Source: Salinisphaera shabanensis E1L3A (GTDB taxonomy: Bacteria > Pseudomonadota > Gammaproteobacteria > Nevskiales > Salinisphaeraceae). Taken from it: a stretch of 64,000 nucleotides of DNA. Positions 1 through 8,361 of the stretch are shown one piece after another. Numbering within the stretch: the stretch's first letter is position 1; the number at the start of each line of letters is the position of its first letter. The stretch is from positions 62,001-126,000 of the forward strand of contig NZ_AFNV02000009.1 in assembly GCF_000215955.2 (NCBI RefSeq), written 5' to 3'. The position numbers were made by a program, and so were the translations under genes. The notes beneath the pieces are model-generated. The model saw only the letters and a program-made list of their open reading frames with translations, had not been told where the DNA came from and ran no database searches.

Positions 1-112
1 CCAGTTCTCGCGCGAGTACAAGCGCTACTTCGGGGTCGCACCGACGCACGACCGTACCCAGCTCGCAGAAACCGGTACGCTGGCCCTCAACGACCGCGCC
101 GCCACCTCCTGA
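1..112 (+). CDS. AraC-family transcriptional regulator, C-terminal end (partial)
   Basis: The window opens inside a gene whose last 36 residues are readable in the frame starting at base 2 and ending with TGA. The string FSREYKRYFGVAPT is the typical end of the second helix-turn-helix of AraC/XylS regulators, followed by a short tail. The N-terminal sensor domain lies outside the window, so the effector is unknown. It stops before a strong hairpin terminator and does not share a strand with the aldehyde dehydrogenase that follows. Confidence 0.8.
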   Translation, partial: QFSREYKRYFGVAPTHDRTQLAETGTLALNDRAATS

Positions 113-156
113 GGCAAACCCTTTCGTTTCAGGCGCGCGCCGGCGAACACACCCAT

Positions 157-189
157 AAAAAAAGCCCTCGGCCATAGCCGAGGGCTTTT
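157..189. terminator. Bidirectional rho-independent terminator
   Basis: A perfect 9-bp stem (GCCCTCGGC at 164-172, GCCGAGGGC at 177-185) with a 4-base loop is flanked by an A run on the left and a T run on the right. It can therefore end both the AraC transcript coming from the left and the aldehyde dehydrogenase transcript coming from the right. Confidence 0.9.
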
Positions 190-228
190 CCACGCCATCG
201 CAAAGGATGGCCATGCAGCAAGCGAGTG

Positions 229-1605
229 CTACTGCGCAATCATCAGCGATTTGCTGTTGACGAACTCGCGCATGCCGAAGCCGCCGTGTTCGCGGCCATA
301 TCCACTATCCTTCACGCCGCCGAAGGGCAGGTTCGGCTGGGCGATGTAGTAGCCGTTGATGCTAACCATGCCGGTATCGAAATGATCCCGGGCCAGCCGT
401 TCGGCACGCTTCTCGTCTTCCGAGAAGATGCCGCCGCCCAGACCGTAGACCGAGTCGTTGGCGATACGAATCGCATCGGCCTCGTCCTTGGCACGAATCA
501 ACGAGGCAACCGGGCCGAACAGTTCGCCGTCATAGGCCGGCATGCCGGGCGTGACGTTTTCGAGCACGGTCACCGGATAGAAATAGCCTTCGCGATCGGG
601 CACTTCGCCGCCCGTGAGGCAGGTCGCGCCCTTCTCGATCGACTCCTTGACCTGGGCATGCAGGTTGTCGCGCAGGTCTTCACGCGCGATCGGGCCGAGC
701 TGCGTGTTTTCGTCGCTCGGATCGCCGAACTCGACCTGCTTCATCTTCGCGAGATAGGCATCACGGAACTGCTCGTACACCGCGTCCACAACCACGAAAC
801 GCTTGGCCGCAACACAGGTCTGGCCGTTGTTGTTGATACGACCGGTCACGCAGGCATCCACGGCCTTGTCGATATCGGCATCTTCGAGCACGAGGAAGGC
901 ATCGTTGCTGCCGAGTTCCAGCACCGTCTTCTTGAGATGCTCGCCGGCGGCCGCGGCAATCTTGCGGCCGGTGGCCGCACTTCCGGTGAAGGTCACGCCG
1001 CGTACGCGCTTGTGCTCGGTGACCTGGCTGGCCTGGTCTTCCTGAATATAGAGCACGTTGAATACGTTCTCGGGCATGCCGGCTTCGCGGAAGATGTCTT
1101 CCAGCGCTTCGGCACAGCCCCAGACGTTGGGCGCATGTTTGAGCAGGACGGTATTGCCGGCCATCAGGTTGGCGATGGTGTAGCGAATGACCTGATAGAA
1201 CGGGAAGTTCCACGGCTGAATACCAAAGATCACACCGATCGGCTGATGGCTGACGAGTGCACGTCCGCCCGGCAGATCGCGTTCTTCGTCGGCAAGGAAG
1301 CTCGCCGCGTTATCGGCGCTGTAGTGGCAAATGCCCTGGCAGAGCTGGAGTTCACCGGGCGCCTGATTAATCGGCTTGCCCATTTCTTCGGTAATGAGCT
1401 TAGACAGGCGGTCCTGGTTCTCCACCAGCAAATCGCCGACCTTGCGGATCAGCGCGCCGCGTTCGTCGAACGAGCGCTGCTTCCAGTCGAGAAACGCTTC
1501 GTGCGTCTTTTCGATCTTGTCCTGCAGCTGCTGGTCGGAAATCGTTTCGAATTCGCGGATGACCTTGCCGGTCGCCGGGTTAATGGTTTTAACGCTATTT
1601 GACAC
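229..1605 (-). CDS. NAD(P)-dependent aldehyde dehydrogenase, succinate-semialdehyde dehydrogenase-like
   Basis: A 458-residue soluble aldehyde dehydrogenase, predicted to oxidise a semialdehyde or aldehyde to its acid. The NPATGK start, the PWNFPFYQ segment, the active-site Glu of ELGSN (about residue 230; most relatives have ELGG) and the nucleophilic Cys of NNGQTC (about residue 264) are all visible. The frame stays open to a TTG 12 bases upstream, but GGAGG sits five bases before the GTG at 1605, so GTG is the start chosen. Best family match is succinate-semialdehyde dehydrogenase (Sad/GabD type). Substrate is inferred, since no GABA genes are nearby. Confidence 0.85.
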   Translation of the reverse strand: MSNSVKTINPATGKVIREFETISDQQLQDKIEKTHEAFLDWKQRSFDERGALIRKVGDLLVENQDRLSKLITEEMGKPINQAPGELQLCQGICHYSADNAASFLADEERDLPGGRALVSHQPIGVIFGIQPWNFPFYQVIRYTIANLMAGNTVLLKHAPNVWGCAEALEDIFREAGMPENVFNVLYIQEDQASQVTEHKRVRGVTFTGSAATGRKIAAAAGEHLKKTVLELGSNDAFLVLEDADIDKAVDACVTGRINNNGQTCVAAKRFVVVDAVYEQFRDAYLAKMKQVEFGDPSDENTQLGPIAREDLRDNLHAQVKESIEKGATCLTGGEVPDREGYFYPVTVLENVTPGMPAYDGELFGPVASLIRAKDEADAIRIANDSVYGLGGGIFSEDEKRAERLARDHFDTGMVSINGYYIAQPNLPFGGVKDSGYGREHGGFGMREFVNSKSLMIAQ

Positions 1606-1727
1606 GCTAGCCTCCAAAAAGGGCTATAAATGAACACCGTCGAGGATAGTGGTATCTGTCAAAGAATGCGTGTCGCGGGCTGTCGATTATTTGCCCGATC
1701 CTCCAAGCGCCGGGCTTCGCGCGGGCC

Positions 1728-2342
1728 TCAATGTCGATCCGAGCCGATATCCAACAACGACACGAACAGCGAAATAACGATCAGGCTGAACAGAAAGCTG
1801 AACCCACTCTGCGCCATCACCAGCACCCATGTATCCAGGTCCAATGGCCGGTAGGCCCCGCTCATCGAAAACTGGACGGATAACGACTGAACCAGCGCAT
1901 GGCCGCCGTCCAGCACGCCGGATTCACCGTTTGGCAGATGGAAGCGCCCCATTTTCGTGTAGACGAACGCCATCAGTAGCGCGGCGGTCGCATAGTTCTC
2001 CAGCGCGAGCACGATCGTCCGGCCAGTGGCGGCTACAATTCGGCCGGGCGTGATCTTGCAGCGACCGAACAACACCACCCCGATCTCCTTGTTGAGAATG
2101 CCGGCTATCCGAAGCAAAACCGGCCACGCGAGCCAGGCCGGCAGCTCAGACGCCTGCCACCACAACAAAACCGATAGCACCAGCCAACCGACGATATAAC
2201 ACTCGGACGCGACATAGCGCGCCTGCCGCCAGCGACCGTGGTCGCGACGCTCCATACGCGCCATGCCGGCATCGAGCCAGGCATAGGGCGAAAGACGATA
2301 GACCCAGACCACGAGCCATTCGACCAGGCGCGCGCTGTTCAT
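1728..2342 (-). CDS. Putative integral membrane protein, unknown function
   Basis: I do not recognise this 204-residue protein. It has about four or five hydrophobic segments separated by basic loops, including the stretches around VGWLVLSVLLWW, IVLALENYATAALLMAF and the C-terminal FSFLFSLIVISLFVSLL. The ATG at 2342 overlaps the stop of the upstream metallo-hydrolase as ATGA, so the two are probably translationally coupled. A longer reading of the frame upstream lies inside the hydrolase gene and was not used. A membrane partner for the hydrolase is possible but only inferred from coupling. Confidence 0.6.
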   Translation of the reverse strand: MNSARLVEWLVVWVYRLSPYAWLDAGMARMERRDHGRWRQARYVASECYIVGWLVLSVLLWWQASELPAWLAWPVLLRIAGILNKEIGVVLFGRCKITPGRIVAATGRTIVLALENYATAALLMAFVYTKMGRFHLPNGESGVLDGGHALVQSLSVQFSMSGAYRPLDLDTWVLVMAQSGFSFLFSLIVISLFVSLLDIGSDRH

Positions 2343-3085
2343 GAGGCGCGCTGGCTCAGCGTGACCACGTCGCCCGGGAAAATCGGCGTCATGTCTTGCG
2401 GCGCCTGATCGGGACGACCGTAACCGGTGATCCATACGCGGTTGGCGGGATGCGCGGCAACGTAGTCTGCCACCGCATCGAAATCGGCATGTTCGTCGTT
2501 GCCGGTGGCGCGTGCATCGAGGATGACGTTAGGTGCCACGAACAGCTGGTCGTAATACCCCGGGTCGACCGCCGAGTCGCCGCCATAGGCCAGTATCGGC
2601 TGCGCGTCGTCGTAGGCGACAAAACCGAAACACGGCTCGCTATGGCGCGCGCGCAGTAGACGCAACGACAAACGCGGCGTGACGGACCAGCGCTCGTCGA
2701 CCGGGGTATCGATCCAATCACAGAAGGCAGTCAGCGGCTCGCCGGTGCTGTTCAGCTCATGCAGCCGATGCTGTTTCAACACCGAACCGACCCGCGGTTC
2801 GGCTGCCACGCGCAGGCGCCGCGAAGCGCCGGCTTCGGCGGCCAGCACCACGGGCAGTTCGGCCGCATGATCGCTGTGGTTGTGGGTGACGAGAATCGTG
2901 TCCGGAATCTCGCCCAGCCACTGCCGACAGGCCCGCACGACACCAAAGCCGATATCCACGAGCAGCACGCAGCGCGTGCCCACACGCAACGCGATCGCGC
3001 TGCTCGGCTCGCCGCTGTAAACAGTAGTCGCGCCCCGACCGGTACCGAGGCAAACAAACGACAATTCCGTGTCCTGGCTATGCAT
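2339..3085 (-). CDS. Metallo-beta-lactamase-fold hydrolase
   Basis: A 248-residue MBL-fold protein. The metal-binding signature THNHSDH (residues 67-73) is intact, preceded by VLLVDIGFG, where the Asp is the usual beta-strand residue. Later metal ligands are probably H and D in ARHSEPCFGF and YGGDSAVDP, as in RNase Z-like and phosphodiesterase-like members. No signal peptide is seen, so it is likely cytosolic. The ATG at 3085 is chosen because a longer frame would run into the 5' neighbour; no strong ribosome binding site is visible. Substrate cannot be assigned. It is coupled by ATGA to the membrane protein gene downstream. Confidence 0.75.
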   Translation of the reverse strand: MHSQDTELSFVCLGTGRGATTVYSGEPSSAIALRVGTRCVLLVDIGFGVVRACRQWLGEIPDTILVTHNHSDHAAELPVVLAAEAGASRRLRVAAEPRVGSVLKQHRLHELNSTGEPLTAFCDWIDTPVDERWSVTPRLSLRLLRARHSEPCFGFVAYDDAQPILAYGGDSAVDPGYYDQLFVAPNVILDARATGNDEHADFDAVADYVAAHPANRVWITGYGRPDQAPQDMTPIFPGDVVTLSQRAS

Positions 3086-3165
3086 GCTATACGTCTTAAA
3101 AACCCATCGGCTGCGTATGATAGCGAAGCGTTGCACCGCGGGCGGCGACGCAGAACAACGTCGGC

Positions 3166-4209
3166 TCAGTCCGCTTCGATCAGCGCCTCGACGATCTCGG
3201 CCTGACGGCCGAAATAACGGCCGTCCGAGGGCGGCGTCGGATCGGAGGTCATCACGACGGTCATCTGCCGCTCGGGCACAACGAACAAGACCTGTCCGCC
3301 ATAGCCGCGCCCGTAATGGGCGGTGACCCCGGCGAGATCGGTCGTGAACCAACCGTAGCCGTAGGCGTCGCCGGTGTAGATCGATCGGGTGCGGCCGCGC
3401 CAGCTGGACTCGATCCAGTCCCGAGATATGACCTGTTGCTCGCCCACCCGTCCGCCACGGCGAATCATTTCGCCGAATACCAACAGTGCATGCGGGGTCA
3501 TGCCCATTTCGTTGCCGCCGAAATAAATACCCTGCGGATCACGCGTCCACGGCGGGATATCGATCCCCAGCGGCTTGCCGAGCCAGTCGCGCATCAGCGC
3601 CAGCGTGCTGCGCCCACTGGCCCGGGTGAGTATTGCGGACAGCACATGGGTATTGCCGGTCGAATAAAGCATGCGCGTACCCGGTTCTGCGACAAACGGG
3701 CGTTGCAACGCGTTGGCGACCCAGTCGCGGCTGGCTACCCAGCTGCCGTAGTTGGCGCCGGAGGTGCGTTCCAGTCCGGACTGCATCGACAACAGCTGGC
3801 CGACCGTGATCCGTGCCACACGTTCATCGGCGCCGTGCGGCATGCGCGGGCCCAGCAGCTCGCCGATCGGCTGGTCGACGCTTTCGATCATGCCGCGGTC
3901 GATAGCTGCCCCCACCAGCGTGGCCATCCATGTCTTCGACAGCGACTTGATATTGGCCGTGGTGTCCACGTCGTGACCGCGAAAACCGCGTGCCACGACG
4001 GTTTCGCCGTCAACTGCCACGAGCAGCGTATGCGTTCGCTCCAGATTGCCGGCACGTTCGACAATTGCGTCCAGCGCGTTGCGGCCGCCCGCGCTCTGGC
4101 CCGTCGCCGCCCACAGCAACAGACTCCAGAACAACGCACACCGCAATAGACGCGATGCTTGTGCTGAAGGCCTAGCGTGGCACGCCGGCTGTAGAGCGAA
4201 TCGATGCAT
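3166..4209 (-). CDS. Beta-lactamase-family serine hydrolase (class C-like fold), exported
   Basis: A 347-residue protein with an N-terminal signal-like hydrophobic stretch (about residues 20-40, ending ATGQSA). The penicillin-binding-fold motifs are present: SLSK (Ser89-Lys92), YSTGN (Tyr182) and a C-terminal HYGRGYGG replacing KTG. This pattern fits esterase/6-aminohexanoate-dimer-hydrolase-like relatives as well as class C beta-lactamases, so antibiotic resistance should not be assumed. It lies 80 bases upstream of the metallo-hydrolase on the same strand and could share its transcript. Confidence 0.8.
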   Translation of the reverse strand: MHRFALQPACHARPSAQASRLLRCALFWSLLLWAATGQSAGGRNALDAIVERAGNLERTHTLLVAVDGETVVARGFRGHDVDTTANIKSLSKTWMATLVGAAIDRGMIESVDQPIGELLGPRMPHGADERVARITVGQLLSMQSGLERTSGANYGSWVASRDWVANALQRPFVAEPGTRMLYSTGNTHVLSAILTRASGRSTLALMRDWLGKPLGIDIPPWTRDPQGIYFGGNEMGMTPHALLVFGEMIRRGGRVGEQQVISRDWIESSWRGRTRSIYTGDAYGYGWFTTDLAGVTAHYGRGYGGQVLFVVPERQMTVVMTSDPTPPSDGRYFGRQAEIVEALIEAD

Positions 4210-4331
4210 GCCTGCATGGTAATCGCTTCATCGATCGACCGGGGCATAACCACCGACGTTTTAGCGCTGGCGCGGTCGATACCGAGCGCCGGTTCATGAA
4301 GTGGTATCGTGCACCCAAAAAAGGAGACGCG

Positions 4332-5225
4332 ATGACTACCGTACTGGTCGCCGGCACCTGCGATACCAAGGGTGCCCCCATGTCCCGTCCTGAACGCCAA
4401 TCGATCCTCGACAGCCTGCGCGCCAAGATCCGTGACGGTCGGCCAATCGTCGGTGGCGGCGCCGGTACCGGCCTGTCGGCCAAATGCGAAGAAGCCGGCG
4501 GCATCGATCTGATCGTGATCTACAATTCCGGGCGTTATCGCATGGCCGGGCGCGGCTCGCTCGCCGGCCTGCTGGCCTATGGCAATGCGAATGAAATCGT
4601 GGTCGACATGGCGCGCGAAGTGTTGCCGGTGGTCAAGCACACACCGGTGCTCGCCGGCGTCAATGCCACCGACCCGTTCGTTTCCATGGACGTGTTTCTC
4701 GACCGGCTCAAGAGCATCGGCTTTGCCGGCGTACAGAACTTCCCGACCGTGGGGCTGATCGACGGCACATTTCGCACCAATCTCGAAGAAACCGGCATGG
4801 GCTATGACCTGGAAGTGGACATGATCGGCCGTGCGCGTGCGGCGGACCTGCTGACTACGCCCTATGTCTTCTCCAGTAACGACGCCACCGCCATGGCAGA
4901 AGCCGGCGCCGATATCGTGGTCTGCCACATGGGGCTGACCACCGGCGGCAGCATCGGCGCCGAGACGGGCGTGGACCTCGACGGCGCGGTGGAACGCGTC
5001 AATGAATGGGGCGACGCCGCCCGCGCGGTGCGCGACGACGTGATCGTACTCTGTCACGGCGGCCCGATCGCCCAACCCGAAGATGCCGAGTATGTGTTGT
5101 CGCGCTGCCCCGGCTGCCATGGATTCTATGGTGCCAGCAGCATGGAACGCCTGCCGGTGGAACAGGCCTTGACCGAACAGACCCGCCGCTTCGTCGACCT
5201 GAAAGTCGACACCTCCGACCGTTGA
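4332..5225 (+). CDS. TIM-barrel protein of the phosphoenolpyruvate-hydrolase-like family (PF09370 type) with Tm-1-like N-terminal remnant
   Basis: A 297-residue protein. Nearly all of it, from about residue 17, matches the TIM-barrel family that is fused to or encoded beside UPF0261/Tm-1 proteins: [53 protein letters not shown] and [13 protein letters not shown]. The first 13 residues ([13 protein letters not shown]) instead resemble the nucleotide-binding start of a Tm-1/UPF0261 domain, so most of that domain appears to be missing. AAAGGAGA directly before the ATG at 4332 fixes the start. The exact reaction is unknown. It is followed 14 bases later by an SRPBCC gene, probably in one operon. 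Confidence 0.8.
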   Translation: MTTVLVAGTCDTKGAPMSRPERQSILDSLRAKIRDGRPIVGGGAGTGLSAKCEEAGGIDLIVIYNSGRYRMAGRGSLAGLLAYGNANEIVVDMAREVLPVVKHTPVLAGVNATDPFVSMDVFLDRLKSIGFAGVQNFPTVGLIDGTFRTNLEETGMGYDLEVDMIGRARAADLLTTPYVFSSNDATAMAEAGADIVVCHMGLTTGGSIGAETGVDLDGAVERVNEWGDAARAVRDDVIVLCHGGPIAQPEDAEYVLSRCPGCHGFYGASSMERLPVEQALTEQTRRFVDLKVDTSDR

Positions 5226-5239
5226 TTCAGGAGCTTGTT

Positions 5240-5674
5240 ATGGAACGTATTTTTATCAGTCGTGTAATTCGTGCCGATGCCGATGTCGTCTGGGCCGTGC
5301 TACGCGATTTCAACGGCATGCCGGACTGGCATCCCGCTATTACCGATAGCGAAATCGAGGACGGGCGTGCGGCCGATTCGATCGGCTGCGTGCGCAGTTT
5401 TCATCTGGCCGATGGCGGCCATATCCGCGAACGGCTGACTGCCCTGTCAGATGCCGATCGTCACCTGCGCTACGTGATCCTCGAATCACCCATGCCGGTG
5501 ACGGCTTACGATGCGACGATCGACGTGATCCCGATCACCGAAGAGGCGGCGAGTCTGGTGGTATGGAAAGCCGAATTCGAAGTCCCCGCGGAGGATGCCC
5601 GTGCCACGGTCGACACGGTCGCCGACGGCGTATTTCGTGCCGGCCTCGACGCGATTGCACAACGCGTGGAGTAA
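5240..5674 (+). CDS. SRPBCC (START/polyketide-cyclase-like) family protein
   Basis: A 144-residue single-domain protein. The start (ISRVIRADADVVWAVLRDFNGMPDWHP), a central basic/acidic region (IRERLTALSDADRHLRYVI) and the C-terminal helix (VADGVFRAGLDAIAQRV) follow the ligand-binding SRPBCC fold seen in polyketide cyclases and MxaD-type proteins. It has no signal peptide. AGGAG ends six bases before the ATG at 5240. It probably shares a transcript with the TIM-barrel gene just upstream. Its ligand is unknown. Confidence 0.8.
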   Translation: MERIFISRVIRADADVVWAVLRDFNGMPDWHPAITDSEIEDGRAADSIGCVRSFHLADGGHIRERLTALSDADRHLRYVILESPMPVTAYDATIDVIPITEEAASLVVWKAEFEVPAEDARATVDTVADGVFRAGLDAIAQRVE

Positions 5675-5719
5675 GCACCTGGCGCCTTCACCAAGGCACC
5701 GCGTATTCGCATACAGACC

Positions 5720-5740
5720 GGCCCGCCGCAAAGGCGGGCC
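5720..5740. terminator. Candidate terminator hairpin between convergent genes
   Basis: A perfect 8-bp GC-rich stem (GGCCCGCC at 5720-5727, GGCGGGCC at 5733-5740) with a 5-base loop lies between the SRPBCC gene and the convergent PQQ dehydrogenase. No clear T run follows on either strand, so it may work only partly or be rho-assisted. Confidence 0.5.
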
Positions 5741-5791
5741 GTTGAAGGTCGATAGCGACAAGTCCTATCGCTATTGATCGCGCCAAGCGCG

Positions 5792-7816
5792 CTACTCTTC
5801 GGGCAGCGCGTAGACGACCACCTGATCGCCGACCTGATCCTTGAGAATGGTGTTACCACCGGCAACGAACGCCACATACTGCCGGCCCTGATATTCATAG
5901 ACCGACGGGTTGGCGACCGCAGGCGCCTGGGCCTGATCGGACCAGAGCTGTTCGCCGGTTTCGAGCGAATATGCCCGCAGCTTGGCATCCATCGATGCAC
6001 CGATGAACACCACGCCGCCCGCGGTAACGGCCGGCCCGCCGATAGTGGGCGAACCCCATTTTTCCGGCATGAAAAAGCCGTATTGCTGCGAAGCGCCCAC
6101 CGGCCGACGCCATTTCACGTTGCCGGTATGCATGTCCAGTGCTACCAGCTCGCCAAACGGCGGCTGCCAGCAGGGCATGCCAAGCCAGTTCATCGCCACT
6201 TTCAAACGCATGCCGTAAGGCGCGCCGGTCTGCGGCGAGAAACCGCTTTCATTGCCTGAACCGGTATCGGCCTTTTCGTAGTCTTCGCGGTTATAGAGTT
6301 TGACGTACTGAACGATATGGGAGGTATTCACTACGGCCGTCTGGCTGTCCGGGTCGAACGCAACACCGCCCCATTGCACGCCACCGGAGCTATCCGGATA
6401 GGTCAGCGCGCCCTCGCCTTTCGTGGTCGGCGGCGTGTACATACCGCGGTAGTCGAGTTGGTCCCAAAGGCGCGAGCATTGCCCGCCGCCGACGATATCC
6501 GCGAGCTTCCAGACCGGCGGTTTCTTGGTCTGGTCCAGCAACGGCGCGGGCTTGGTCGGAAATGGCTGGGTTGGCGAATAAATCTCGCCTTCGACCGAAC
6601 CATCGCCGCCGGGCACGGGGCGTTCTACAATGGGCCATATATCTTCGCCGGTCTCACGGTTGACCACGAACAGAAAACCCATCTTCGTGGCCTGAATGAG
6701 CGCCGGAATCTGTTCGCCGTCGACCGTTATATCCATGAGCGTGGGTGCGGCGTTGATGTCGTAGTCCCAGACATCGTGATGCACCCACTGACGCGACCAT
6801 ACGACTTTGCCGGTCTCGATATCGAGCGCGGTCGTCGACGTGGCTAGGGGCGCCTTCTCTTGGCGATTGCCCCCCCAGAAATTGGGAGACGGTGACGATA
6901 CGGGTAGGTAGACCAGACCGAGTTCTTCATCGGCCGACATATGCGTCCACACATTCGCCGTGCCACTCTTTTCGCGCATATCGTCGGAAAGCGCCTGGAA
7001 CGTCCATTCGCGCTTACCGGTACGGGCATTGATCGAGAAGACGGTGCCAGGCGGCGCCTGCTCCAGCGCCCAGTCCTTGCCGGCCCAGCCCAGTAGCAGG
7101 TGGTCTCCCACCACCGTGGGCGGCTGGAGTAGCGACAACGGCCACTCGGCGTGGGTGTTGTTCCACTGATTAACGTCGAGTACGCCGTTGTCGGCGAAAT
7201 TCGGACATTTTTCGCCCGTATCGGCATCGAGTGCGAACAACCGCGCATCCATGGTGCCCATATAGACCATCTTCTGGCAGGCCTCGCCCTCGATCGGGTT
7301 GTCTGCCGCCCAGTAGGAAACGCCGCGGTTTTTGAGTACTGGCTGGGTCAACGCCTCTTTCTGGGTATGGGTATCGAACGCCCATTTCTGTTCGCCGGTT
7401 GCCGGGTCAAGGGCAATCAGGCGGTAGAACGGCGTACCGATATAGATCGTGTCGTTGGCAAAGATAGGCGTGGCCGACCAGACCGTCGCCGGTATGTCGC
7501 CGCTGCCGTCGGACACGTCGCCGGTATGGAATTCCCATACCTTTTCCAACGTGCCAACGTTGTCAGCCGTGATCTGCGTGAGCGGGCTGTATTTCTGGGC
7601 ATTGAGCTGGCCGTGGAAGCTGTCCCAGGTGGGCTCGGTTGGCACCCCGGGCCTGGCCGAAGGTGCGGGTACACTCTCGACCCTCGACGACTGACTGTCG
7701 GACGAGTCCGGTGGCTGCGCAAAGGTCATCCCCGAAAGCGCGCTCATCAGCAGCAAGCCGGTACCCGCGATGTATTTCAGGCCGGCCGTGGGCAGTGTAG
7801 ATGGGCGGCGAATCAT
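5792..7816 (-). CDS. PQQ-dependent dehydrogenase, glucose/quinate/shikimate family, secreted catalytic domain
   Basis: A 674-residue quinoprotein with an N-terminal signal peptide (hydrophobic to about residue 33, then QPPDSSD), so it acts in the periplasm. The beta-propeller is recognisable from repeated tryptophan-docking stretches (GEQKWAFDT, GKREWTF, TGNVKWRRP, GEQLWSDQ). The catalytic region HHDVWDYD (about residues 346-353) carries the Asp expected in membrane glucose dehydrogenases. Classical GCD has an N-terminal four- to five-helix anchor; here that part is missing and a separate four-helix protein is encoded immediately upstream with ATGA overlap. Substrate (aldose, quinate or another polyol) is not fixed by the sequence. 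No pqq biosynthesis genes are in the window. Confidence 0.85.
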   Translation of the reverse strand: MIRRPSTLPTAGLKYIAGTGLLLMSALSGMTFAQPPDSSDSQSSRVESVPAPSARPGVPTEPTWDSFHGQLNAQKYSPLTQITADNVGTLEKVWEFHTGDVSDGSGDIPATVWSATPIFANDTIYIGTPFYRLIALDPATGEQKWAFDTHTQKEALTQPVLKNRGVSYWAADNPIEGEACQKMVYMGTMDARLFALDADTGEKCPNFADNGVLDVNQWNNTHAEWPLSLLQPPTVVGDHLLLGWAGKDWALEQAPPGTVFSINARTGKREWTFQALSDDMREKSGTANVWTHMSADEELGLVYLPVSSPSPNFWGGNRQEKAPLATSTTALDIETGKVVWSRQWVHHDVWDYDINAAPTLMDITVDGEQIPALIQATKMGFLFVVNRETGEDIWPIVERPVPGGDGSVEGEIYSPTQPFPTKPAPLLDQTKKPPVWKLADIVGGGQCSRLWDQLDYRGMYTPPTTKGEGALTYPDSSGGVQWGGVAFDPDSQTAVVNTSHIVQYVKLYNREDYEKADTGSGNESGFSPQTGAPYGMRLKVAMNWLGMPCWQPPFGELVALDMHTGNVKWRRPVGASQQYGFFMPEKWGSPTIGGPAVTAGGVVFIGASMDAKLRAYSLETGEQLWSDQAQAPAVANPSVYEYQGRQYVAFVAGGNTILKDQVGDQVVVYALPEE

Positions 7817-8181
7817 GAGTGCACCTGTGCGTTATGGCCGCCTGCACCAAGCGCATCGGCACCGAGCCCGACGAGCCCGGTCAACATCGCACCGCAGAGC
7901 CACCATTCGTGCAGAAGCGCGCCAGCAAAGGCGTTGCCGCCAAGCCCGATAACGGTCAAGACGAACACAAAACGACGCATGCCGCCTGGATGAAGCGTGG
8001 CTAGCAAGAACGCGAACAAAACCAGTACTGCACTCGTAAGAATCGCGACCAGCGCACCGAGTGTTGCCGTGACACCGGTTAGCGGTGCGAAATAAGCATA
8101 AAGCGCGAGGCCGAAGCCGACGGTCGTGACCGCAAGCAGCAGCACGACACCGGGCCGTGCCAGAAAAGCATTTGAAGACAT
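7813..8181 (-). CDS. Small four-helix membrane protein coupled to the PQQ dehydrogenase
   Basis: A 122-residue protein with four predicted membrane spans (about residues 11-31, 37-58, 68-88 and 90-108). Its stop overlaps the start of the PQQ dehydrogenase as ATGA, so the two are almost certainly made together. Size and topology resemble the N-terminal quinone-reactive anchor of one-piece glucose dehydrogenases, suggesting that it tethers the secreted quinoprotein or passes electrons to ubiquinone. That role is inferred from topology and coupling only; I cannot show homology by eye. Confidence 0.7.
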   Translation of the reverse strand: MSSNAFLARPGVVLLLAVTTVGFGLALYAYFAPLTGVTATLGALVAILTSAVLVLFAFLLATLHPGGMRRFVFVLTVIGLGGNAFAGALLHEWWLCGAMLTGLVGLGADALGAGGHNAQVHS

Positions 8182-8225
8182 GGAGGATGGGCCTGCAGAA
8201 GACGGCGCACGCGGGCGTGCGCGCG

Positions 8226-8243
8226 ACTATATATGTGTATAGT
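8226..8243. promoter_or_regulatory. 18-bp inverted repeat ACTATA-N6-TATAGT
   Basis: Perfect half sites ACTATA (8226-8231) and TATAGT (8238-8243) are separated by six bases. The site lies 45 bases upstream of the four-helix protein and PQQ dehydrogenase pair. The AT-rich dyad stands out in a GC-rich setting and could be an operator or overlap a -10 element. No regulator can be named. Confidence 0.5.
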
Positions 8244-8361
8244 GCAGCTATTATACGCACTCTGCTCCACTGCGCCACCCGCGGGCGCGCCGGTTATCGC
8301 CGGGGCGGCGGAAGCTCGCTGCGCAGCAGGTAAACCAGGTAAATCATCACGTGGCTACGCT

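Noticed and set aside
226-1602. 458-codon open frame on the plus strand opposite the aldehyde dehydrogenase
   Set aside because: It mirrors the third-position GC of a clearly real dehydrogenase and shows no family motifs.
1605-1617. TTG start four codons upstream for the aldehyde dehydrogenase
   Set aside because: The TTG overlaps the GGAGG ribosome binding site, which is properly spaced from the GTG at 1605.
3166-4209. Antibiotic-resistance beta-lactamase
   Set aside because: The fold motifs are present, but the KTG box is replaced by HYGRGYGG and related esterases share this pattern; resistance cannot be claimed.
3888-5120. 410-codon minus-strand frame spanning the hydrolase start and the TIM-barrel gene
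   Set aside because: The TIM-barrel protein on the plus strand has strong family motifs and a ribosome binding site; the minus frame has low-complexity His/Ala/Gly text.
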